A stretch of DNA of 8,259 nucleotides from NCBI GenBank assembly GCA_015259305.1, contig JABZGO010000030.1, positions 4,188-12,446 of the forward strand, given 5' to 3'. This document shows positions 1-6,547 of this stretch, one piece after another (position 1 is the stretch's first letter; the number at the start of each line of letters is the position of its first letter). The translations under genes were made by a program, and so were the position numbers. Below the pieces are notes generated by a model. It made no database searches and had not been told where the DNA came from. It was given only the letters and a program-made list of their open reading frames with translations. The DNA is from Alloprevotella tannerae. GTDB lineage: Bacteria; Bacteroidota; Bacteroidia; Bacteroidales; Bacteroidaceae.

Positions 1-1
1 G

Positions 2-715
2 ATCGGCAAGCGGGTGCGGCAAATTGCAAATGAAGGAGCGTCAATGCTCGACATCGGCGCTTATAGCAGCAGACCGGGCGCGGATGATGTGTCGATCGAA
101 GAAGAAATGGCGCGTCTGCGCCGCGGGCTGACGATTGTGAAGCGCGAGGCGCCGGATTTGGTCGTAAGCGTGGATACTTTTAGGGCTGACGTGGCGCGAA
201 TGGGCATTGAAGAGTTTGGCATTGACATCATCAATGATATTTCGGGCGGTCTGCTGGATCGAAATATGTTTCGAACGGTGGCGAAGACCGGAGTGCCTTA
301 TATATTGATGCACATGCAGGGCACGCCACAAACGATGCAACAGGCGCCACACTATGAGGATTTCCTTAAAGAGGTGTTTTTGTATCTGGCTGAAAAGATT
401 GCGCGACTACATGATTTGTGCGTAAAGGATATTATCATAGACCCGGGATTCGGATTTGGCAAAACGCTGGAGCAAAACTATGAACTGATGAACCATTTAG
501 AGGAGTTGCACGTCTTTAAACAACCACTATTGGTGGGGATTTCTCGAAAATCGATGATCTACAAACTGCTGGGGACTACGCCGGAAGAAAGTCTGAACGG
601 CACGACGATGCTCCACGCGGTCAGTCTGTTGAAGGGAGCGCACATTTTGCGCGTACACGATGTAAAAGCTGCGCGCGAGGTGGTGCGGATGTATGAACAA
701 ATGACTGCTATCTAA
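2..715 (+). CDS. folP: Dihydropteroate synthase, 5'-truncated
   Basis: Cytoplasmic folate-pathway enzyme that condenses 6-hydroxymethyl-dihydropterin diphosphate with p-aminobenzoate to give dihydropteroate; it is the sulfonamide target. The reading frame is open to the window edge, so the GTG at 14 is internal and roughly 40–50 N-terminal residues, including the usual LNVTPDSF motif, lie outside. Visible family motifs, counting from that GTG codon, are LDIGAYSSRPGA (12–23, pABA/sulfonamide loop region), VSVDTFRADVA, INDISGG, MHMQGTP, IIDPGFGFGKTLEQN (the pterin-site Asp and Lys region), GISRKS and the C-terminal RVHDV. The C-terminus is complete. The stop lies 16 nt before cdaA, so the two are probably co-transcribed, and this pairing is common in Bacteroidota. 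The identity is secure. Confidence 0.97.
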   Translation: MGKRVRQIANEGASMLDIGAYSSRPGADDVSIEEEMARLRRGLTIVKREAPDLVVSVDTFRADVARMGIEEFGIDIINDISGGLLDRNMFRTVAKTGVPYILMHMQGTPQTMQQAPHYEDFLKEVFLYLAEKIARLHDLCVKDIIIDPGFGFGKTLEQNYELMNHLEELHVFKQPLLVGISRKSMIYKLLGTTPEESLNGTTMLHAVSLLKGAHILRVHDVKAAREVVRMYEQMTAI

Positions 716-731
716 AACAAGGAAAGGCCTT

Positions 732-1496
732 ATGCTAACGTTAGGAATCAAAGACATCCTCGACATCTTCTTAGTGGCTTTATTGCTTTATTATATCTGG
801 AAACTGATGAAGCAATCGAGCGCTGCCAATATCTTTACGGGAGTTCTCTTCTTCGTCATTGCTTGGATTATCGTCTCTCGCTTTCTCGAAATGCACCTCT
901 TGGGAAGCATTATGGACAACTTGGTCAACATTGGTATGGTGGCTTTGGTCGTTTTGTTTCAAGAAGAGATACGCCATTTCTTTTCAACGATAGGCTCAAC
1001 GTCAAAGTCTAAATGGGTGACGCGATTATTTAAGAGTCAGAAAGAGGAGGTGCAACACGAAGATGTTATGCCCATCGTCTTGGCCTGCCTCAATATGGGC
1101 AAGCAAAAGGAGGGCGCACTGATCGTAATCGAACGTCATACCGGTTTGAAAGAAATCATACGGACAGGCGAGCTTATCGACGCCGACATTAACCAAAGAT
1201 TGATCGAAAACATCTTTTTCAAAAATAGTCCACTCCACGATGGAGCGATGGTTATCAGTAAACAACGCATTACTGCTGCGGGTTGCATCCTGCCGGTCTC
1301 GCACAACAGCGATATTCCACGCTCGCTCGGCCTGCGGCATCGAGCAGCCTTGGGTATGACACAGCAAAGCGACTGCTTAGCCATCGTTGTTTCGGAGGAA
1401 ACGGGTAATATATCTGTGGCAGAAGACGGACATTTTCACCTCAAATTAACGGCAGAAGAGCTGGAACGCATTCTCACGGAAGCTTGGATTGCGTGA
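732..1496 (+). CDS. cdaA: Diadenylate cyclase CdaA (DacA), membrane-anchored
   Basis: Condenses two ATP into the second messenger c-di-AMP, which in other bacteria controls potassium and osmolyte balance and cell-wall homeostasis. The 254 residues match the usual CdaA layout. Three predicted membrane helices lie at about 10–25, 34–52 and 60–77. A short linker follows, then the DisA_N/DAC catalytic domain at about 105–254. The two diagnostic motifs are intact: DGA (170–172) and RHR (202–204), with the acidic SEETG segment (221–225) that helps bind metal. The N-terminal ATG follows a purine-rich AAGGAAAGG, a plausible start signal, 16 nt after folP. No YbbR-like partner gene is adjacent; the next genes belong to lipid synthesis and have their own promoter. 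Being the membrane-type enzyme, it is not DisA. Confidence 0.97.
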   Translation: MLTLGIKDILDIFLVALLLYYIWKLMKQSSAANIFTGVLFFVIAWIIVSRFLEMHLLGSIMDNLVNIGMVALVVLFQEEIRHFFSTIGSTSKSKWVTRLFKSQKEEVQHEDVMPIVLACLNMGKQKEGALIVIERHTGLKEIIRTGELIDADINQRLIENIFFKNSPLHDGAMVISKQRITAAGCILPVSHNSDIPRSLGLRHRAALGMTQQSDCLAIVVSEETGNISVAEDGHFHLKLTAEELERILTEAWIA

Positions 1497-1512
1497 CTTT
1501 GGCGCAGCACGC

Positions 1513-1543
1513 TTTGTTCTTTTAACAGAAAAGCCTAACTTTG
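1513..1543 (+). promoter_or_regulatory. Bacteroidota-type promoter for psd–pssA
   Basis: TTTG at 1513–1516 (-33 element) is followed by a 19-nt spacer and TAACTTTG at 1536–1543 (-7 element). This matches the TTTG / TAnnTTTG pattern of the Bacteroidota primary sigma factor. Transcription would start at about 1549–1551, leaving a leader of about 25 nt before the psd ATG at 1575. It is the clearest promoter in the window and implies the lipid genes are transcribed independently of folP–cdaA. Both elements are seen directly; the start site is inferred. Confidence 0.8.
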
Positions 1544-1574
1544 CACTCATCACTTACAAACATAGCCACTCCTT

Positions 1575-2276
1575 ATGAGGAAACTATCGCATATAAAACG
1601 AATTCGTCTACACAACGAAGGAAAATATACATTGCTCTATACAGGCCTTTCTTTGGCACTACTCAACGCAGCCTTATTTTTCTTATTAAGAGATCTCACA
1701 CTCTTTCCTTTTTATGTCGTCTTGGCTATCAGCCTTGTGGTCTACGGCATTATTATCAATTTCTTCCGATGCCCTATTCGGCGCTTTACGGAAGCCACGG
1801 ATAACATCGTAGTAGCTTCTGCTGACGGAAAAGTTGTCGTTGTTGAAGAAACAGAGGAGAATGAGTATTTCCACGATCGGCGTATTATGGTCTCCATCTT
1901 TATGTCTTTATGGAACGTACATGCCAACTGGTTTCCGGTAGATGGCATCATAAAAAAGGTAGAACACCACAATGGCAATTTTTATAAAGCTTGGCTACCA
2001 AAGTCAAGCACGGAGAACGAACGCTCTACCGTTGTCATTGAAACGCCCGACGGGCAAGACATCTTGGTAAGACAAATTGCGGGCGCCGTTGCGCGCAGGA
2101 TTGTAACTTACGCACGTCCGGAGGAAGAATGCTATATCGATGAGCATTTAGGCTTCATCAAATTTGGTTCGCGCGTCGACATCTACTTGCCGCTCAACGC
2201 CGAGATCCTAATCCAACCCGGACAAACGACGGTCGGCAATCAGACAATTATTGCACGCCTTCAGCCCAACGAATAA
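1575..2276 (+). CDS. psd: Phosphatidylserine decarboxylase, short type
   Basis: Pyruvoyl-dependent membrane enzyme converting phosphatidylserine to phosphatidylethanolamine, the last step of PE synthesis. At 233 residues it is the shorter class. Two hydrophobic segments near the N-terminus (about 22–38 and 42–62) anchor it. The self-cleavage site is Gly198-Ser199 in KFGSRVD, so the proenzyme would split into a large beta chain and a small alpha chain of about 35 residues whose Ser199 becomes the pyruvoyl group. The other members of the proposed processing triad are visible: Asp84 in ASADGKV and His116 in [11 protein letters not shown]. The gene is led by its own promoter, and its stop lies 15 nt before pssA, which makes its substrate, so the two are surely one operon. 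Confidence 0.96.
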   Translation: MRKLSHIKRIRLHNEGKYTLLYTGLSLALLNAALFFLLRDLTLFPFYVVLAISLVVYGIIINFFRCPIRRFTEATDNIVVASADGKVVVVEETEENEYFHDRRIMVSIFMSLWNVHANWFPVDGIIKKVEHHNGNFYKAWLPKSSTENERSTVVIETPDGQDILVRQIAGAVARRIVTYARPEEECYIDEHLGFIKFGSRVDIYLPLNAEILIQPGQTTVGNQTIIARLQPNE

Positions 2277-2277
2277 T

Positions 2278-2282
2278 GGAGG
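2278..2282 (+). promoter_or_regulatory. Shine-Dalgarno GGAGG of pssA
   Basis: GGAGG begins 2 nt after the psd stop codon and ends 9 nt before the pssA ATG. Canonical Shine-Dalgarno sites are uncommon in this phylum, so it stands out. It supports the chosen pssA start and translation close-coupled to psd. Confidence 0.6.
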
Positions 2283-2291
2283 CTTCTCCAA

Positions 2292-3008
2292 ATGAAAAAA
2301 CATATTCCCAACGCACTAACTTGCTGTAACCTGATTTCAGGTTGCATCGCCACTGCCTTCTCACTCAAGGGCGATTTTGAAGATGCTTTTATCTTCATTA
2401 TTATTGGAGCGGTCTTCGATTTCTTTGATGGATTCGTAGCCCGACTACTCAAAGTTTCATCTCCCATCGGAAAAGAGCTTGATTCGCTGGCCGACGTCAT
2501 TACGTTTGGCTTTGCGCCGGCCGGTATCGTATTCTCGCTTTTGGCTAACACGGGAACAGTTACAGATCTCATACTACATCTCATCTCTTACTCTGCCTTT
2601 CTCATCGCTGCATTCTCAGCCTTGCGCCTCGCCAAGTTTAATCTCGACGAAAGACAGGCCCAGGGTTTCATCGGACTGCCAACGCCTGCCAATGCCTTAT
2701 TTTGGGCGGCCATTGGCAACTACTATGCCAACGACCTCCACTTCTTACTTGGCTCAAACGAATGGATAGTTTTGCTCATTGGAATAGCCATCAGCTGTTG
2801 GTTACTCGTTAGCGAAATACCGATGTTCGCACTAAAGTTCAAGGACTTCAAATGGAAAGGCGACAACATCCTGCGCTATTCTTTCATCTTACTAAGTGTC
2901 ATCTTGCTTATCCTGCTCGGTTGGGGCGGCTTCGCTGTTATCATCATTCTTTATATTCTGTGCTCTATTTGGAACAACTTTTGCTTTTCCGGAAAGAAAC
3001 AGGCGTAA
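2292..3008 (+). CDS. pssA: CDP-diacylglycerol–serine O-phosphatidyltransferase
   Basis: Integral membrane enzyme joining serine to CDP-diacylglycerol to make phosphatidylserine, the substrate of the Psd encoded just upstream. The CDP-alcohol phosphatidyltransferase signature D-x2-D-G-x2-A-R-x8-G-x3-D-x3-D is complete: Asp43, Asp46-Gly47, Ala50-Arg51, Gly60, Asp64 and Asp68. The N-terminal IPNALTCCNLISGC is typical of this type II PssA. Several hydrophobic helices follow, with two strongly hydrophobic segments near the C-terminus (roughly 155–175 and 195–228). At 238 residues the length is normal. Other members of the superfamily (PgsA, cardiolipin synthases) use the same motif, but the pairing with psd decides the assignment. 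Confidence 0.95.
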   Translation: MKKHIPNALTCCNLISGCIATAFSLKGDFEDAFIFIIIGAVFDFFDGFVARLLKVSSPIGKELDSLADVITFGFAPAGIVFSLLANTGTVTDLILHLISYSAFLIAAFSALRLAKFNLDERQAQGFIGLPTPANALFWAAIGNYYANDLHFLLGSNEWIVLLIGIAISCWLLVSEIPMFALKFKDFKWKGDNILRYSFILLSVILLILLGWGGFAVIIILYILCSIWNNFCFSGKKQA

Positions 3009-3043
3009 ACACGCCGAATAGTCATTCAAATTAGCACACATAA

Positions 3044-3301
3044 ATGGACGCTTTCTTCTTCATATTTTTATTGTCAATAGCAGTACTGCTATTCTTTATA
3101 CTCTCTCCCATCATACGCTTAATTCGGCAAATTCAAAAGATAAAAAAGACCTTTTATCAGCAAACAACGAAAGCGCAGGAGAGAAGAACGCAAAGCTCAC
3201 AAGAGCCTCGGCAGCAAGCTCAGACAAAAAAGATCTTCACACCCGATGAAGGGGAATACGTAGATTTTGAAGAAATCACGGATGAGAGTAAGTCGCAATA
3301 A
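3044..3301 (+). CDS. Small DUF4834-like membrane protein
   Basis: An 85-residue protein of unknown function. It has one N-terminal membrane helix (about 3–24), a basic stretch (RLIRQIQKIKKTF), a Gln/Thr/Arg-rich polar linker, and a conserved-looking acidic end with DEGEYVDFEEI. The helix plus linker plus this acidic motif is what I recall for Bacteroidota DUF4834 proteins, often found beside pssA. The gap from pssA is 35 nt with no promoter visible, so it is probably the last gene of the lipid operon. The family call rests on pattern memory, and no activity can be inferred. Confidence 0.75.
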   Translation: MDAFFFIFLLSIAVLLFFILSPIIRLIRQIQKIKKTFYQQTTKAQERRTQSSQEPRQQAQTKKIFTPDEGEYVDFEEITDESKSQ

Positions 3302-3340
3302 ACAGCTTACGACAAACTTACCACTCATGACTATTTATCA

Positions 3341-3369
3341 TCAAATGCAGGGAAGGCATTTGAAATGCC
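3341..3369 (+). terminator. Weak AT-rich hairpin after the lipid operon
   Basis: TCAAATGC (3341–3348) pairs exactly with GCATTTGA (3356–3363) across a 7-nt loop. Alternatively GGCATTT pairs with AAATGCC (3355–3369), so the segment could switch between two folds. It lies 40 nt after the last gene but lacks a downstream T run, so a terminator role is only a guess. Confidence 0.3.
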
Positions 3370-3412
3370 AAAACAAAAAATCCACCTCGAATCCTTTTTA
3401 CTTTTAGACATA

Positions 3413-3445
3413 AAGGCCCTAAACAAAAACCAATGTTAGGGCCTT
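3413..3445 (-). terminator. Perfect 10-bp inverted repeat, probable terminator
   Basis: AAGGCCCTAA (3413–3422) and TTAGGGCCTT (3436–3445) are exact reverse complements around a 13-nt loop. On the minus strand the stem begins 2 nt after the TAG that closes the cysteine-rich reading frame, the expected place for a terminator. The T run after the stem is poor (TTTATGTCT), and the structure could also act on plus-strand transcripts arriving from the lipid operon. Confidence 0.55.
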
Positions 3446-3447
3446 CA

Positions 3448-3643
3448 CTATATATTCAAATAAGAGACTGCTTCACAACGCTTGCACAAACGAGAACGCG
3501 GGAAATATTCATGAGATAATTTCCCCTTAATATAGGATTCAGTCGCGGTGCCAACCACTCTGCCACATTTAGCCGAGTGTACATACGGGGCAACGCATCG
3601 TCAAAAAATCATAAAAAGATATTATTGAAGCAGGCTTTTTCAT
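3448..3643 (-). pseudogene. Cysteine-rich (zinc-ribbon-like) mini-gene split by a 1-nt frameshift
   Basis: Not a family I recognise. Reading the minus strand from ATG at 3643, the frame gives MKKPASIISFYDFLTMRCPVC, then two more residues after one mistranslated codon, and stops at 3569. Skipping the single base at 3580 joins it to the open frame HSAKCGRVVG… ending LCKRCEAVSYLNI at TAG 3448–3450. The joined product would be 64 residues with Cys18-x2-Cys21, Cys26 and Cys53-x2-Cys56, a layout typical of small zinc ribbons. Support comes from a purine-rich AGAGGAG just before the ATG (spacing short, 3 nt), protein-like composition on both sides of the shift, and a hairpin directly after the stop. 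It may be a decayed gene, a sequencing error or a recoded gene. Chance is not excluded. Confidence 0.45.
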
Positions 3644-3818
3644 TTACTCCTCTCACAAAGAAGTACTTACCTAAAAGCAAATACCCTCTTCTGCCCCATC
3701 ATTTTGTTTCTCGCGTCTCTTATAACAACTTATTTGCGCGTACTACTATTGCTTTTTAGATTCTCCCCTAAGTTGCCACATAGCTTTTACTAAACGTTTC
3801 CTCATTTAGTGCTAACTC

Positions 3819-3852
3819 TTTCAAAAATTATTCCGTAAAAATCGTACCTTTG
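3819..3852 (+). promoter_or_regulatory. Probable promoter of the HU–mcrBC unit
   Basis: TACCTTTG at 3845–3852 fits the Bacteroidota -7 element TAnnTTTG exactly and sits in an AT-rich stretch. The -33 element is weak: the best candidate is TTTC at 3819–3822 with a 22-nt spacer. Transcription would start near 3858, giving an unusually long leader of about 345 nt that carries both repeat arrays. No comparable promoter is seen between the repeats and the HU gene. Confidence 0.6.
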
Positions 3853-3868
3853 TAGGTTAAAGAAAAAG

Positions 3869-3956
3869 TTTCACCACGGTGCAACTAAATTAGCACCACG
3901 GAGAAAAATATTTTTCACCGTGGTGACACCAATTTTTCACCACGGAGAAAATCTAA
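3869..3956 (+). repeat. Four tandem 22-bp units (CACCACGG iterons)
   Basis: Units start at 3869, 3891, 3913 and 3935, exactly 22 bp apart. Three share TTTCACC at the left edge. Units 1, 2 and 4 carry CACCACGG in direct orientation (3872, 3894, 3938); unit 3 carries the reverse complement, CACCGTGGTG at 3916–3925. Units 2 and 4 also share the following AGAAAA. The array starts about 10 nt after the predicted transcription start. A spacing of about two helical turns puts every copy on one face of the DNA, as in operator or iteron arrays. There are no unique spacers, so it is not a CRISPR. Confidence 0.8.
3894..3925. promoter_or_regulatory. 32-bp near-perfect palindrome inside the 22-bp array
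   Basis: The left arm (3894–3909, CACCACGGAGAAAAAT) and right arm (3910–3925, ATTTTTCACCGTGGTG) are reverse complements with one mismatch (A3902 against A3917). The centre, 3903–3916, is a perfect 14-bp palindrome. As DNA it could be a dimeric protein's operator; as RNA it would form a strong leader hairpin. A second long-range pairing is possible between 3871–3881 and 3916–3926 (11 bp). Confidence 0.7.
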
Positions 3957-3965
3957 AACTATGCA

Positions 3966-4100
3966 TTGCTCGGCAAAAAGATGAGTAGAAAATTGCGATA
4001 AGGTGCGTAGGAGTTGCAACGAGATGTGCAGGAAATTGCGGCAAGGTGCGTAAGAAGTTGCAACAAAGTCCGCACAAGCTTGCGGAAAGATGCCTAAGGA
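3966..4100 (+). repeat. Degenerate array of about 22-bp period, TTGC…GTGCGTA
   Basis: TTGC recurs at 3993, 4014, 4036, 4058 and 4080, at intervals of 21, 22, 22 and 22 nt, with an outlying copy at 3966. Odd-numbered copies are most alike: TTGCGATAAGGTGCGTA (3993) and TTGCGGCAAGGTGCGTA (4036). Even-numbered copies share GTTGCAAC (4013, 4057). The period is therefore really a 43–44-bp dimer of two related halves. A further look-alike occurs at 4149 (TTGCCGGACGCAGAAGA). The motif differs from the upstream CACCACGG array but keeps the same spacing. Confidence 0.7.
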
Positions 4101-4203
4101 GAGCTAAGAAGCGGAGCGGGCATCACAAAAGATGCACAGAGTGCTCAGTTGCCGGACGCAGAAGAGAACGGAAGAATACGAACAGAAAAACAAATACCAG
4201 CTT

Positions 4204-4800
4204 ATGACTGTAGCTTACAAACTATTGAAAACAGGAGGAAAACTCCCGAAAAACAAAGACTTACGTATAGTAGTACACGAAAATATGACGGTCGGAATGG
4301 ACCGAATGGGAAAAAATATCGAAAAGGCTACGACGCTAACCACAGCCGACCTCACAGGTTCGCTCGATGCCCTGAAAGCCGAAATTGCCTACCAACTGAT
4401 GGAAGGCAACCGCGTGCACCTGCCCGGACTCGGTTACTTCTCGCTCGCCGCTAAGGGTGAAATCTGCGAAGATGCCAAGACGCATCGTTTCCGCTTGCGC
4501 AATCCCGAGGTGCGAAGCGTAAACTTCCGTCCTGAAAAGGACTTTATGCGCACGCTACGAAATGCACAATTTGAAAACGCCACCTATCGCAGTCGCCTCC
4601 ACGCCACTCCGTCACCGGCGGAAGTCGATACCGTCCTCACGCGCCTCTTTGCCGCCGCGGATTACATCTTCGCAAACGATCTGCAAACGGCGCTCCACCT
4701 ATCCAAGTCTATGACCTATCGCCTCCTCCGCAGTCTCGAGTCGGAAGGCAAGCTCCGAAATGTCGGCTCGCGCTATCGCAAAATGTATGTCAAGGGATGA
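4204..4800 (+). CDS. HU-HIG domain protein with C-terminal winged helix
   Basis: A 198-residue DNA-binding protein of the Bacteroidota HU-like type. Residues about 1–122 form the HU-HIG domain: the helix at LTGSLDALKAEIAYQLMEG, the turn VHLPGLGYFSL, and LRNPEVRSVNFRPEKDF, a modified form of the HU beta arm (RNPxT in true HU). Residues about 135–198 look like a winged helix (FANDLQTALHLSKSMTYRLL, then EGKL and the wing GSRYRKMYVKG). The frame is open up to 4132, but I chose the ATG at 4204 because the domain starts there and the upstream codons overlap repeat-like leader. It is the first gene of the probable HU–mcrB–mcrC unit and could bind the repeats ahead of it, which would be autoregulation. 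That role is inference; the domain assignment is firm. Confidence 0.85.
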   Translation: MTVAYKLLKTGGKLPKNKDLRIVVHENMTVGMDRMGKNIEKATTLTTADLTGSLDALKAEIAYQLMEGNRVHLPGLGYFSLAAKGEICEDAKTHRFRLRNPEVRSVNFRPEKDFMRTLRNAQFENATYRSRLHATPSPAEVDTVLTRLFAAADYIFANDLQTALHLSKSMTYRLLRSLESEGKLRNVGSRYRKMYVKG

Positions 4801-4852
4801 AATTGCGACTGACAACTAATCATTAACCATAAGAATTAAAGCGCATAGAATT

Positions 4853-6547
4853 ATGAACAAACATCGGAATAAGTATTGGCATATACAGATGTATAAGCCT
4901 TATGGAAAAGAGGATGAAGCGAGAGTTGATTCCAAGAAAATGTTAGAAAGAGAGGAACCTTTTATTGGAACCGGTGAATGGAACAACCATCAATGCAAAA
5001 ACTTTAAGACAATTGAGAAAGGTAGCATTGTGCTTGTTCGAGAAGGAAATGAGGCTATTGCTTTATGCCAAATTATTAGTGATAATTTTACGGATAGAGA
5101 GCTGACTGATGAGTTTCTTCATAAAAATTTCAGGCGGGTTAAAATATTGGCGTGGGCAAAGGATTATAAACAACCTTCTAAATCTAAACTCTTCACGCAA
5201 GGAACTTTTCACTCATGCGTCCACAGGAGCAGCCAAACGGCAGGACAATATGAATACATCAATAATTGGTTAAAGCATATAGAAAATATGGAATCTACAA
5301 ACAAATGTGCACGCCTATTAGAGCGCAAGCGCAATATCATTATTCAAGGTGCGCCGGGAACTGGTAAAACTTATAATACGGCTAGTATAGCCCTGAAAGT
5401 TTTGGGCGTAACTGATATAGATTTAACAGATCACGAGGCTGTGATAAGGCGATATAAAGAACTGACGACGGGTAAGCGCATCTTCTTTACTACGTTTCAT
5501 CAGTCTTTAGATTATGAAGACTTTGTCGAGGGATTAAAGCCGGAAGTACAAAAAAATGAGAAAGGGGAAAGCGTTGGCGTAACCTACGAGCTGAAAGACG
5601 GAATCTTTAAGCAGGCCTGCCAAGCTGTAACGATGGACGAAAGTAAAGATATAACCAAATGTATTGACGATTTCTTACAGCATAAGATTAACGGATTCGA
5701 GAATAAGAGAGTGATTCCTACAATTACAGGAAAATCTTCGTTTTATGCTTGGTGGGAGGAGGGTAATACTACCATTAAATGCAGAAGTATACATTCAACA
5801 ATCACACATGACGAAACACACAGTCCATCGCCTCTTAATATAGAAAAAGTAAAGGATCAAGCTCTAGGAGAAGGAATGGAAAACAATTGGCCTCAATACG
5901 CCAAGGCTTTCATTAAAGCTGTAAAAGAGGAATACAAAATACATGGCAACAACAAGGTAGTCCTCATCATTGACGAAATAAACCGAGGCAATGTAGCCAA
6001 GATCTTCGGCGAATTGATAACGCTGTTAGAAGTTGATAAGAGGGAAGGAAGCGAGCATCCTATTCAGGTTACTTTGCCTTATTCCAAGGAGCTGTTCAGT
6101 GTGCCCAAAAATTTATATATCATCGGCACGATGAACACCACCGACCGCAGTACGGGCACGATTGACTATGCGTTGCGCCGGCGTTTCGCTTTTGTTACAT
6201 TAGAATCTAACAGCTCGGTTATAGAGAAACATTATACCGATCCTACACTAAAGGATCAGGCGCTCGCATTGTTCAATAACATCGAAGAATTCATCCGGAA
6301 AAAGCTGTGCGGAGACTTAGATATAGATGATTTGATGGTTGGTCATAGTTACTTTATGTCCGCTTCAGAAGAGGAGCTAAAGGAGAAGATGGAGTATGAA
6401 GTACGGCCACTTATTGCAGAATATATCAACGATGGTATCTTAAACGTGAGCAGCGAAGAGAAAAAAGCCGCGTTTAGGGCCTGGTGCGATTTGCAGCTCG
6501 CTACGATTGAAGAAGTCAACGAAGAAGAGGAGCAAGAGGAAGAATGA
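4853..6547 (+). CDS. mcrB: McrB-type AAA+ restriction GTPase with EVE-like N-terminal domain
   Basis: Motor and recognition subunit of a McrBC system, which cleaves DNA carrying modified bases. Residues about 7–142 look like an EVE/PUA-type domain (YWHIQMYKP, IGTGEW, KGSIVLVREGNEAIALCQII), the probable modified-base pocket and different from E. coli McrB's N-terminus. The AAA+ core follows: Walker A GAPGTGKT (166–173), TTFHQSLDYEDFVEGLKP (213–230), Walker B VVLIIDEINRGN (369–380), the McrB signature MNTTDRS (427–433) and arginines in ALRRRF (440–445). About 110 residues (255–365) are inserted between the FHQS region and Walker B, common in McrB homologues. It ends in a Glu-rich tail. The gap after the HU gene is 52 nt with no clear promoter. 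The gene looks more AT-rich than folP, which fits acquired defence DNA. Confidence 0.93.
   Translation: MNKHRNKYWHIQMYKPYGKEDEARVDSKKMLEREEPFIGTGEWNNHQCKNFKTIEKGSIVLVREGNEAIALCQIISDNFTDRELTDEFLHKNFRRVKILAWAKDYKQPSKSKLFTQGTFHSCVHRSSQTAGQYEYINNWLKHIENMESTNKCARLLERKRNIIIQGAPGTGKTYNTASIALKVLGVTDIDLTDHEAVIRRYKELTTGKRIFFTTFHQSLDYEDFVEGLKPEVQKNEKGESVGVTYELKDGIFKQACQAVTMDESKDITKCIDDFLQHKINGFENKRVIPTITGKSSFYAWWEEGNTTIKCRSIHSTITHDETHSPSPLNIEKVKDQALGEGMENNWPQYAKAFIKAVKEEYKIHGNNKVVLIIDEINRGNVAKIFGELITLLEVDKREGSEHPIQVTLPYSKELFSVPKNLYIIGTMNTTDRSTGTIDYALRRRFAFVTLESNSSVIEKHYTDPTLKDQALALFNNIEEFIRKKLCGDLDIDDLMVGHSYFMSASEEELKEKMEYEVRPLIAEYINDGILNVSSEEKKAAFRAWCDLQLATIEEVNEEEEQEEE
6520..6543 (+). promoter_or_regulatory. 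Purine-rich mcrC ribosome-binding region inside mcrB
   Basis: The codons for McrB's acidic tail form an almost pure GA tract ending in GAGGAGCAAGAGGAAGA directly before the mcrC ATG. AGGAG and GAGG lie at suitable distances, so the tail codes for protein and also seems to serve as the mcrC ribosome-binding site, with the ATGA stop/start overlap allowing re-initiation. Confidence 0.55.

Noticed and set aside
1541..1804. 87-codon plus-strand frame overlapping the psd start
   Set aside because: It overlaps psd in another frame, and psd has full family motifs and the promoter spacing.
3515..3575. tRNA-like stretch on the minus strand (GGCAGAGTGGTTGGCACC)
   Set aside because: It resembles a D-arm, but no matching acceptor stem, anticodon stem or TTCRA T-loop follows.
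3577..3759. 60-codon plus-strand reading frame
   Set aside because: Composition is not protein-like, there is no start signal, and it lies opposite the cysteine-rich minus-strand frame.
3869..4100. CRISPR array
   Set aside because: The 22-bp units are contiguous, with no unique spacers between identical repeats, the repeats are diverged, and no cas gene is nearby.
3869..4100. Plasmid-type replication origin with iterons
   Set aside because: No replication initiator gene or DnaA-box cluster is visible, and the flanks are chromosomal housekeeping genes. Spacing alone is not enough.
4132..4203. Upstream in-frame start for the HU protein (24 extra residues)
   Set aside because: The extra residues are polar and unlike the family, the stretch overlaps repeat-like leader (copy near 4149), and the HU-HIG domain begins at the ATG at 4204.
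3302..4203. Insertion sequence or transposon remnant
   Set aside because: No transposase fragment, terminal inverted repeats or target-site duplication could be found around the gene-poor stretch.
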